The notes under the pieces: model-generated | Database searches by the model: none | Told to the model about the DNA's origin: nothing | Seen by the model: the letters and a program-made list of their open reading frames with translations, nothing else | In this document: piece by piece, positions 36,577 to 46,667 of the stretch | Layout of the letters: each line of letters opens with the position of its first letter | How positions within the stretch are numbered: the stretch's first letter is position 1 | NCBI GenBank assembly: GCA_963573305.1 | Contig: OY754331.1 | Location: 8,094,868-8,158,867, forward strand | Origin: Pyrrhosoma nymphula | Lineage: Eukaryota; Arthropoda; Insecta; Odonata; Coenagrionidae | Direction of reading: 5' to 3' | Length of the DNA stretch: 64,000 nt | Translations under genes and position numbers: made by a program

Positions 36577-39500
36577 GAACATAGGTTTGTGAAAAATACT
36601 TAACCCCCCCCGTGGTGGCATGATGTACTACACAATCAAAATATATTTTCTTTGAACTTGTATCAATTTTCTCTTTGAATCACTTAAACTAGGGGGTTGT
36701 TGTAACTCTGCGATGGCAAGGGGTCGGCTACTAAAGTCTCTATCTTCGGATTTCGCGAGTCTGGTAACCTGTTCATTCATTAAAGGGAGTTATATTGCAA
36801 TTATTTCTAAATTTCTGCGTTGGATATATTTCACAATTCTCTTAATTGCAACCTCCTCATTATTTAGTAGTATTGTCTGGTAAGACAAACACGATGTACG
36901 AAAATAACTGTCATACATTTTGCCTACACTAATTGAAAGGCCTGAATCGAGTAAAGGCTCTCTTCTAGAGTATTGCAGTACTATTTCGTCTTAACGTTCT
37001 TCGACGGCTAAGGTCACTTTGCACACACTGTCTTCCACTTGAAGACAGTATGTGCTAATCGTAGGATCGCCCTTCCAAATTCGAGCCGAGCCCGGGGAGG
37101 CTTTATTTTGATGGCTGATCGGGAGCTGGTTTTTCTATCGCGACCGACATACTATTGAATAGAAATAAATCCGCTTATGAGACGAACAAAGTCAATTCTA
37201 TAAGTTAAACATATGATTTCTGCTAAAATATAGTCCCTAAAGTGTATCATTTACTCAATAATTTGAATGATATTTGCATAAGATGAGCAAAAAACTATAT
37301 TTTTTGCGAAAAGATCAGTAATACAACAGGCTCAAATTGCAAATATTATCAATGGTTGCCAATTATGCGTTTTAGAGGAAATTCTTCCATAAAGCATTGA
37401 ATAACAGATACTTAAAAGGGTGATTCTTACAGATCATTCTGCCATTCATCCCTGTCAACGATTTCCACAAAATCCGCGATTGGCATTGTTGATATTTTTT
37501 CAGGCTACGCATTTTGGTGTGAATGAAAGAGTAATATGCCACATTTTTATTAATTGCGAAAATTTTTAACCTGGCCTTTCTGTCTCATCGTCTTCACTTT
37601 TATCAAAACTCATTTGGTCAATGTATTGGCTCATTACAATTTTATGGAAATCAGGTTTTAAGGTGCATATTAAATATTAAAGAAACATGCAATATATTCT
37701 ATGCATCTGGAATACAGGAGATGCAAGCATCTTACTATATGATGTAGGATTTAGTTTTTCCCGGCGAATTATATTGAGGAAGTCTTCTACTATACGGCTG
37801 TAAAATTAATTTTTGTTTCAAAGATGAGAACACAGGTAATGTTAGAATACTAAGTGATAAAGGGTTTAAAAAATTTACAAGATCAAGCAAACTGTTCATT
37901 TATCTAAAGATAAAAAGAGAGAAAATTATATTTACGACAAATTACTTAGAAAAAGCTCAATATTTTGTAATAATTTCACTATTCTTTTTGCACATTCTAG
38001 CTTCTCTGGCAGAGGCACTTGCAAAGAGTGATCAGAGATCTATCAACAAGTGGATCGTAACTTTACGTTTATTCATAAGTTTCTTAATAAATGGATGCCT
38101 ATGCTACAATTTTCATTAAATAATTGACGCCGCATTCCGCACTGCCTTCTTGTCTCTCTTTATATTTATAGGATTTAAATCGATCTTTATGGAATAGTCC
38201 CGTCGACATCGCTAAGTTTGAGGAGGGGTTTTATTTTCAGGTAGCACCCTTGAAGTGTTAAGAAGGACCCGATCCAGCACAAAGCTACTCAAGGGGGAGG
38301 GAGAGTCTGCCTTTGAAAAGGGCTCTTAAACATCCGATAATTCAGTCTGATCGGACGAAGGAGATAAAAGAGTGAAAGGTTAAGGAATAAGGCGAGGAAT
38401 AATGGGTCGCTCGATCCTCCACTCTCTCTCAACACCGCCTCCATTCGCTCGTCGTGGACAAAGGAGGAAAGAGGGGAAGGGAGGGTGGGTGGGAGGAGGG
38501 GAAGTAGGATGGGGGAGGGGGTGGAAACAAGGAAAGCCGTGTGTTGGGTAGGAGACCGTTGGAAAGGGACGGGTAGCCTCCGGTGCCGGCAATGTCGTAT
38601 CATTTCCCCTCGAGCCCTCGAGTGTAATTATGTCGTATCCTGTGACACTTAGCGAGGCAAGGTGACTTCGGCGCATTGTTTAAATAATTACTTACTCCTG
38701 CTGAGAAGCCGGTAACAAAGTGAGAGTGGATTCGGGTAGCCAAGAGGATGGTGTTCCGGGGCAATTTGTCGAGTAGGAAGGAAACCATTATGAAAACCAA
38801 TAACAGGTGTGAATATAATATCGGATACAAAGAACTAAAGATATCCACTCAAAACAAAATATCGTATCAATACCATCAAGGATAAATAGTTAATAGTGCA
38901 GTCAGAGGAGTTCCCTTTATTATTTAAAAAAACTACCAATTTGAACCAATTTAAAATGTGAATTAGTCACTTATCTTCCAATAGAAAAGAAAACGTTGGC
39001 AAATATATCCTCAGACAGAGGCACGATTTTCTATTTTCTGAAAGAAATTATTAGTTTTAATGTATGCATAGAATGGTAGAATTGCCAAAAAAATATTTAT
39101 CGGCCAAGTGTTGCATGAATGATATTAGAAATGTCTTATAGTGAAACCATCGTAAAGTGCAAAGCTTCACCGTTATCCTCTTCAAATTTATTCTTACGCA
39201 AAATTAATTGTGCTTTATATTATACATATTTAGAAACTAGGTGGGAGTTTCACGAACATAAAGAAGTAAAAAAACATTGTAAGCTAATTAGAGTGAAGAA
39301 TATAGTCGAAGGCAGGTATGTGCAAACTTTGGAAGGTATCTGGTGTTTCAAAGGTGCCAAATCATCTACATTTGAGAAATTGGAGATAATTCGATTCATT
39401 AGTGATCAACATGATGATGCTAAATTTTTTGATTGTCTTATACAGTTTATATCGTTCAAGTGATTGAATTTTAGTCAGTAAAAATTGATAAGATCAGTGA

Positions 39501-40050
39501 TATAAATTACCCACTGAAACTACCGCATTTAATTAACACTTCACAGGTGTTCTACGTGGACACCATATATTCCTTCGAAGAATTTTGAACCTTAATAAGT
39601 CCCCTTATGTTGGTGAATTTGCTTTACCCTTGGACGAATTAAATTTTTGTGGCTGATTTATTAAATGACGTGCAACCATTTAAACATCATCCCATAATTA
39701 AGGTGAGGACATTTAGGGCACTAATAATAAAGAAATAGGTGACATCAATTTCAAAACATGCACCTAGATTAGGCTCTAAGCATTTCAGAATAGGCTCGAA
39801 ATGTGGCTTAATGCAGCAAAAAAGTATTTATAGCTTAATTTCTGATATTAAAGATAACATTACTGTTAATTTAAATAGGTGCAGTGGAAAGAAAATATAC
39901 CTCCAAAGAAATTCAGTCTATAAAATAAAGAAAGATAAATTGCTTTTAATTATTTACTCCTCTGAAGTTACTTTACAGTTGACAACAACATATCTACTTC
40001 TCTCTACTCTCTTAATATTCTCGAACATCATGGTTAGGGTGTAGAAAATA
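36577..40050. other. Mostly AT-rich, no gene established
   Basis: Contains a GC-richer, G-biased patch at 38290-38600 with low-complexity frames, and a 114-codon plus frame at 39119-39463 (Lys/Phe-rich, no domain recognised). The latter could be an eroded gene or chance. Confidence 0.45.
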
Positions 40051-40079
40051 TACATAGAAACAGTTCTCGAATTTCAGGT

Positions 40080-40437
40080 GGTGCTCTCGTGTGTGGGTTG
40101 AAGGTAGATCTCTGAAAGGATATCGGTATTTGTTCATTCTTACAATTAGCGGTGAAATGCACTCACCGATGAAGGATAAGAGGAGGGGACTATATTTTTG
40201 GACGTACACTAAGTTAGGGTCTACGTACCACCCGGTAGCCTTTATTTTGAATGGGGTTCCTATGTTGGAACAACGGAAGGAGGACATCGGGCAAAAGATT
40301 TTGCACGATTTGCAGCGAGGCATTTGGCATCGCTGGGGTGGGTGGGCGAGGAGCGTCATGGATGCCCCACTCGGGGGAAGGATTGGAGCAGAGAAGGAAT
40401 GGCTAGGTTGGGTGGACGTCTGAATACCGTGGGACAT
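40080..40437 (-). pseudogene. PLE GIY-YIG endonuclease domain
   Basis: A minus-strand frame reads PRCKSCKIFCPMSSFRC (the Cys-rich PRCKTC box preceding the domain), a TG-x-x motif, NLVYVQKYSP (the N-[VL]-[VI]-Y-x-[IV] strand equivalent to the GIY element), SFIGEC (the YIGET/YVGET element) and RMNKYR (the conserved R-x-x-x-H-like helix). A segment ending FENCFYVYF follows. The Cys after YVQ is lost and H has become Y, so the copy is probably inactive. Confidence 0.75.
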
Positions 40438-40529
40438 TTGGATAAGAGTGATCCTGTATATCTATTAGACTAGATAGCAGTGTAATTCTGCTGGGCTTCC
40501 GACCGGGTCAAGTTCTCCATCTCCATGTC

Positions 40530-40575
40530 CATGGAAGTTTCGATGGAAGACTACTCCATCGTCCTCAGCTGTTGA
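40530..40575 (-). ncRNA. Hammerhead-like motif with clean stem
   Basis: On the minus strand CTGAGGA (CUGANGA) is followed by C, a perfect six-pair stem GATGGA...TCCATC with loop GTAGTCT, and then GAAAC. The next bases are TTCC rather than a self-complementary helix III with UH, so cleavage is uncertain. The following ACTTGACCCGG...GGAAGCCC resembles PLE 3' ends. It lies between the RT and endonuclease parts of the surrounding PLE, which is unexpected. Confidence 0.5.
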
Positions 40576-40947
40576 GTTGATATGTTATATTTTAATTTAT
40601 ACGCAAATATGGGAAATTTATAGGAAAATATGGAGAATAAGTCATTGAAAATGGTCTTTAGTTTTTCAACACTAGGAAAATATTTAAAATGGAGTTGTCT
40701 GATGTCTTTGATTTATAGGTTGAAATTAGCCGATGGAGTCAAAATGCGGTAGTTTATTGTGGTTTGGGCGAAATATTAATATTGTTAAAAGAATATTTTA
40801 ATTTTATTTGTTGTTTCTATTTATGAATTTTTCTCTAGAATTGAAAATTCAATGGCCAAGGATCGATAGTGAGTTTGGGTTGGGGCTATTAGTGTGTATG
40901 GTGTGACAGCTGTTGTAATTTAGATGAAGTTGTTTGTTGCATGTGGA

Positions 40948-41320
40948 TCAAGGTCCCAAAAGTGTTAATTTGCTGAATAAAACTATTAAATAAGCCTTAT
41001 TTTGAAAGGAAGAGATAGAAAATGTGATGCGTACCGTGGGAAAGTTGTTTATAGAATTTAGAAAGCTTTCCAGGCACTCCTCGCGGTGGATCCAAAATAT
41101 GACAATTACGAAATAACCTATGATGAAATTATGAAACAACCTATGGTAAAAATAACCATCTATTACCTTACTCAGACCTCTAGTTGTACTTCCTGGGTGG
41201 TAAGATAACTCTTTTCTAGTTTATCCATGAGAAAATTTTGTTTTATCGGAAAATTGAACTATTCTTGCGCCATTAGATGTTTCCTTGACTTGAATAAAAA
41301 ACCGGCCATTCAAGGAAAAA
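40948..41320 (-). pseudogene. PLE reverse transcriptase palm, catalytic site lost
   Basis: Pieces read FFIQVKETSNGAR (the F-x-Q-x-x-G-[TS]-[AS]-x-G-[ST] block of PLE RT), then YFVIVIFWIHREECLESFL and FPTVRITFSIS. In intact PLEs the second block is R-[YF]-x-D-D-x-[FW]-x-[IV]-W; here the two Asp positions read as Ile/Val. The copy therefore lacks catalytic residues. Confidence 0.7.
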
Positions 41321-41455
41321 GATTTACGGTTCAGAATTCATTTTGATGTTTTGATGAGAAAGTTTGAGGAAGGATTTTAGATTTTTGTGCGATAGTAAGT
41401 GACTGTAGGTCTTCTTGGTAAGGAAGAAAGGTTTAAAATGAGGCTATAACCACTA

Positions 41456-41995
41456 TTATGTAGGAGAAAATCCTACTCTCTCTTTAGGATGCCTAGGAAG
41501 TGAAGGAAGGTAGTTGTGTGACCAAAGACTGTGAAGGTAGAAGCCCGCAAAAGCCTCAATGTGCTCCGTAGGGGAGGTTAGAGATGACTGGGCACCCAGG
41601 GATCCCATATTTATGAACATTGAGAAGGAGGTACAAGTGTAGAGTTTTAAGTAGGCGATAGAGGGTTTATTGATGTTCGGCAGGGATAGTCTTTCATTAG
41701 ACTGCTGAATTTTAGAAAGTCGTGAACTGATGCTTGAAACGCCGCACAAGTAGAGTTTTAAGTAGGCGATAGAGGGTTTATTGATGTTCGGCAGGGATAG
41801 TCTTTCATTAGACTGCTGAATTTTAGAAAGTCGTGAACTGATGCTTGAAACGCCGCACATGGATCTTATGCAATTGGCTGTTACGATAAAGCGTCACCCA
41901 GTTGTTGCCTGGCTTCATTGATGTAATCTTCCCTGTCTTCAACCACCATCTTGTCTGCATCTTGGTATTGCGTTGAAGGTGACTGAGGAATAAAA
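41456..41995 (-). pseudogene. PLE reverse transcriptase fingers with duplication
   Basis: Upstream on the minus strand is ADKMVVEDREDYINEARQQL, matching the PLE block [NS]-x-[VI]-V-[IV]-M-x-x-x-D-Y-x-x-E-A. It is followed by a VHDF helix, KTIPAEH and then the RT fingers block (VHKYGIPGCPVISNLP, with the TEHIEAFAGF continuation in another frame). A 111-bp segment covering the VHDF to KTIPAEH region is present twice in tandem. Confidence 0.7.
41639..41860. repeat. 111-bp perfect tandem duplication
   Basis: Two identical head-to-tail copies (41639-41749 and 41750-41859/60). The unit is 37 codons, so one minus-strand frame stays open through both. Identity of the copies within an otherwise eroded PLE shows that the duplication is recent relative to the element. 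Confidence 0.95.
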
Positions 41996-42249
41996 GTTCC
42001 TTTCGGCCAAGGTTTAAGGCTGCAATGAGAGAATTTTGAAATTAAGGATCGGAGACACTGCTGAAAATTTGGTTGCAGAATGCCTCAATTGGGTTGTTTT
42101 TGGGCAAAGACTTTGGTTTTATGTGAAACTTGCGAGAAAATTTGTAAATTATGGGTTCAAATTTTGGGGATGACTACCATTTTCTTTCCGAAAATGTTGC
42201 TATTTTTGATTCCTGCAGATACTAATGACATCCGAGAGTTGTTGGACGT

Positions 42250-42370
42250 GGTTGACTCTGAGGGTGGAGGAAAAGTACCTTTAATCAAAACGGAGATGCC
42301 ACTGAGGACGGAGATGGATAAGTTTAGGACGTCCGACTCCATCACCGGATCGGGTGTGGTGTGAAGGGTG
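42250..42370 (-). pseudogene. PLE polyprotein N-terminal motif
   Basis: The minus-strand frame at 42157-42522 contains VLNLSISVLSGISVLIKGTF, matching the V-[VI]-N-L-S-x-x-x-L-[ST]-x-x-E-x-x-[LV]-L-x-K-G-L-x-[FY] signature at the start of many PLE polyproteins. The rest of the frame is Ser/Pro-rich without a recognised domain. Confidence 0.6.
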
Positions 42371-45300
42371 GTGTGGGCAAGGCCCTTGGGTGGCGGCCCT
42401 GCGCCGGAAGATTCAGTCGAGTGGCGAGAACAGGCGGCAGAGGAGAGGGGAGGGTAGGAGTCGAGGGAGAAATAGTTTTTATTTTCCCTTTCTATCAAAC
42501 TATTATCAACTAGTATTGCCAAATAATGCCATTAAATATACAATGCTATCAGGAAAAGACACAAAAAAGTGATATAGGAATTTATAGGTAGTAACACCTT
42601 CCCTTTTTCGTCATTTATGGCCAGTAATTGATATTTATCTTCATAAAACTTATTTCAGTAATATTTCGACTAAACAAATTCCTCATTTTTGCTATCAAGT
42701 CGAAAAAGCTGTAGTTTGTAGATATAGGATTAAGTCAAATGCAATTCACTCTTATTAGTACAATCAATCTTGCACAAAAAATCGTATTTTAGTTAATATC
42801 AATAACTGTTTCTCTGCTTTTAATTGTGTGGAGTATTTATTATGCTAAGGACAAACGTCTATGCTCATGATACACACATCATTGATTAGATCATAATGAT
42901 GGTGCTTGAATTCGCTATCCAGTTTTTCAGATCAAAGACCTTTATCATCAATGCAAAACGGATGGAAGTTTCGGTAGAACTCTAAGGGCTTTGCTTTACT
43001 AGACTATCTATATCTCTACCATGATTAAATTATAAACTGTTCGCTAATTATCCTTTTTATCTTAACGAGACTTTTTATTGCTTCTGTAACGTAAATGGCA
43101 TTGAATTACTGACAATTTTTTGAGGGTACTCAACGCGCTGATGCCCAATTGGCATTTATTACCCAGAAATATAGTTAAAATAATAAGAGATAGGATTGCC
43201 GGACTATAAGTATGACTTAAGTTTAGCGTTTTGCGTACTTTGATCAAATTGGTTGGCAAAACAAAATCTCATAGGTCTAAATTCTTTATCTTTAGTGTGT
43301 TGGTGCATTTATGCGTGCATTGTGAATTAATCCTTATGGGACTAATTTCTGGACGGACACGCTCACTCAAGCACATTTCGGAATCGAAAACAATAGCATT
43401 TATATTAACTATGTTGCCATGTGATTTATATACGGCATGACGGTTGAGAAAAGGATGTCTTCTATAAGTTGTAGACAGAAACGTGGCTGTAAGAAGGCGA
43501 AATGGAGTTCTTTTGTTCTTTTTACAAGTTTTTATCATTGAATTCTGAATCTTCTACGAGCGGAAGCGGTTCTCTGGGGAAATTAGCGTGAGGTTTTGGG
43601 CTTAGACGCTGGTCAACGAGTTGATTCTCCGCGAGGTTCGCCTCACTGAAGATGACGGTTACACCGGAGCTGGAGTCACCTTCCGAGGATAAAGGATTAA
43701 GAGGGTGGAGGGATAGTTCAAGAAAGATGGCGAGAGAATGGAGGACATCCCACCTCTTTACTTTTGTGGTGTTTTAGTATTTAGTGCTCTCCGAACCACC
43801 CTGGGCTGAGGACCACACCAGAAAGGAGTTAACTGTGGGCATACAACCAATATCGCGTCATTATACGCTAGTGAGAGGAATGTATATTATTCCAGTGATT
43901 CGGTGTAGGTATTGCTTGATCGCGTTTCGTACCCTGATTGCAGAAAAACAAAGCAGTTACAATGGGAAGAAGGAGCGACAAAGTATAATGGGTTTTTATT
44001 TCATGGATCTCTGATTAGCCCGAATTGATAATGCTCATGAAACATTCTAACCCAAGTACTTATTCCATTGTTTTTCTTTAAAACATTATATTATAGCCAT
44101 TTGAAATTTTTATGTGAGCATGCTTAACTTATGTTTTACATACCTATTTATAAATTAAGAATTTCAGAAAGTATTAGGTAAAACAAAATGTCGGCGAAAC
44201 TGATGCGCATTACTTTGCCGAAGTTCAATGCGAAGGCTTGCCTGTCTTCTAAGGAATTTTTCTTTCCAATACATTAGATTGACTTAAACCGTGGTGCCTT
44301 ATCAAAAAGATCTAGGGGCTGACCATACGGGCGTAGACACTTGTAAGTCATGCAGAAACCCAAATTCCACGGATACATTTCACAATAAAAATCCATTTTG
44401 CTAGATGCATCCAGGGATTTGCACCGTTGAGGGTTGAGCAATGTAGTTAAAATTCATCCCAAATGAACTAACGGGTAGTGTCTGGAATACTATCGTAGGT
44501 ATTTATTCCATGTAATAACTTTCTGTGAGAAGGAGATAAAATTTACAGTTTTTTCTGAAACTTTCCACGGATGGTATTGTGACTGATCTCTTAGATTCAG
44601 AAATCGATGCTCTTTCATCCTTTGACCTCTTCCACCGAGCATTCGCTTTCTTACTAAAGAGATATTAAGACATTTTCATGAAATATCAATTGTCTTCAAT
44701 AATTCACAATAATCTGGTTCCATGATTTAATCCTGTAAAAAAATTAAAATGCTTTCAAGTGAATACGATAAAAAAACTCCTTACACCTCCATAGATTTGC
44801 GGCTTGTGGTGATTCGTGATTAATATTTCCGTAATTGCTGGCTATATTTTTATAATAACGTCACATATTACGACATGGTCTATTATTTGACTTTTTCAAC
44901 ATTAATCTTGTTAATGGCACGTTCAGGTATCTCTTATACTCTCCCGGTTATAAGGAAAAGGTAGATTAAGGAAACTTTGTTTTATCTCTGCTCGACGCCA
45001 AGCACCCCCATCCGTACCAATTTGTGATACGTTTCATGCATAAACTAACTACTCAAGAAAACCTATTACCCACCTCTCTCTCCACTTTGCCTGCGATCGG
45101 AACGATGGCTTCACCGCACGAGAGAAAGAAAGATGAGCATAATTTGTCATCGTCGCGACCTCACGTGGAAAGAATGGAACTAAAATTTTAGCCGAGCAAG
45201 TGAAGAAGGCAATGTCGTGGAATTTTTCCGTGCGTATGTGTATATGCTTATGCCCGCGGAAGAGAGATTGAGAGAGTGAATGAAGGAATGGAGTATTCGC

Positions 45301-45658
45301 AGCGCATTAGCACTTCATTTGTCTCTGTTTGCGTCGCTGCATGTCACATGATGACGCTCGCTTAATCATCATTCCCCAGGGCGAGAGTGAGTTTCTTTTT
45401 CGCGGCGAAAGACTTGGGCCGAGCGGCGAAAGGAGACTGAGGAGAGCAAAAGAGAGCTCTCTAAAAAGGGCAAAATGAATGTGGGGGATGTGAAAATTAG
45501 GAGGTAGAATATTAGGGTCGAAAATGGGAAAGTAAAAGACCTGATTCGTTGCGAGAATTGCGCAGATGGTATGCTGAGCAGTCTTGCGCACGGGCGAAAG
45601 GTATAACAGATGTTTGGAAATGCATCAAGAAAAAAAAATCATTGTAATTATCTAGGAC
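42371..45658. other. AT-rich, no gene seen
   Basis: Unique sequence with short frames. A GC-richer patch at 43560-43780 is open but unrecognised. A purine-rich stretch occupies 45060-45600. Confidence 0.5.
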
Positions 45659-45748
45659 TGCGGTTCCCAAACCTTTTTGTCCGGGGACCCACCTTCATTG
45701 TGGAATTTTTTTCGCGACCCACATAAAATTAAATAATATTAATAATTA

Positions 45749-45762
45749 TTATAACTAATATT
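45749..45762. repeat. Target duplication, R4-like LINE 3' side
   Basis: TTATAACTAATATT here is repeated exactly at 49382-49395. The pair delimits the LINE. Confidence 0.8.
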
Positions 45763-45896
45763 TTAATTGTTACAGTTGTAACATGACCCTCCGAGTCCCC
45801 GGCAAGCATCAGGTTTCATTGCCGTCATAATGGCCGAAGACTCGAGAGGGGTTAGGCAGTAATCGCAGCCACGTCCGACGCCCATCAGATGTGTGG

Positions 45897-46667
45897 CTAC
45901 GCTGCGGTAGGGTCATGCGTCCGCAGTAAACGGAGTGACCCCAGGATGACGGCCTTCTGCATGCGTGCAACTAGTAATTCCGCCTGTGCCACGCAGGACG
46001 GAATACACTTGATGTTATTTAGCAGCGAGCCCTTAACTCCACCGAGCACACCTATGATGAGGACCACCAGTTTCACAGAGTGTCCGGGGTACATCTGTCG
46101 AAGTTCGAAAAGCAGGTCTTGATATTTCGTCCGTTTTTCCACCTCCTTCGCATCCATGTTAGTTTCAGCCGGAGCCGAAAACTCGATCACGAACATGGAG
46201 CGTGTGAGGTGGTCGAGGAGAACGATATCAGGCTTGGTCGCCTCCAACTGCCTGGTGGTGGAAAAGGAGTAATTCCACCAGATCGTACATTTATCGTTCT
46301 CCACGACGGACTCAATATCTCCAGGGGCATAGGGCAGCACAGGTGTTTCGTCGATGCCATAATGATGTCGAAAATGAAAGTATAACACTCGTAGGGCCGC
46401 GTTGTGCCGAGCTAAATATGCTGATTTAGCGTAATAACTACAGCCGGAGAGAAGGTGACTCAAAGTCTCCGGCTGGGCTCGGCACGCCCTACATTTCGTG
46501 TCCGCAACCTCCGCCTTGAATATAATGCGGCGGTACACGAGTGTGTTTATGACACCATCCTGGCACGCGAGGACAAAACCCTCGGTCTCGGACTTCAGAC
46601 CGGCGGAGCGTAGGAAGGCAAACGTTAGCTCCTTCGATAGCCCATGCTTTTCGATAAAAACCTCCAT
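45897..46667 (-). pseudogene. R4-like CCHC knuckle and endonuclease domain
   Basis: The 256-codon frame continues the polyprotein after the frameshift. GLKSETEGFVLACQDGV precedes a C-x2-C-x8-H-x4-C knuckle (C59, C62, H71, C76), the nucleic-acid-binding motif placed after the RT in R2/R4 elements. The restriction-like endonuclease follows, with KPDI (D147) and E162 spaced as PD-x14-E and then a KYQDL helix. The domain would nick the target strand to prime reverse transcription. The stop at 45897 leaves a 3' UTR of about 130 bp. No internal stop is present in this segment. Confidence 0.85.

Larger units (their letters stand above)
40050..42370 (-). mobile_element. Eroded near-complete Penelope-like element
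   Basis: On the minus strand, pieces of a PLE polyprotein appear in the correct order over 2.3 kb. They are an N-terminal block (VLNLS...LIKGTFPPP, about 42250-42350), a DREDYINEARQQL block (about 41900-41965), a YLLLNVHKYGIPG-type RT block (about 41580-41640), FFIQVKETSNGAR (about 41290), an RT palm piece (40948-41139) and a GIY-YIG domain (40080-40437). Many stops and frame changes show age. The plus strand is markedly T/G-rich across exactly this interval, the mirror of an A/C-rich sense strand. It resembles the Neptune/Poseidon-type PLEs more than Drosophila Penelope; that grouping is an inference. Confidence 0.8.
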
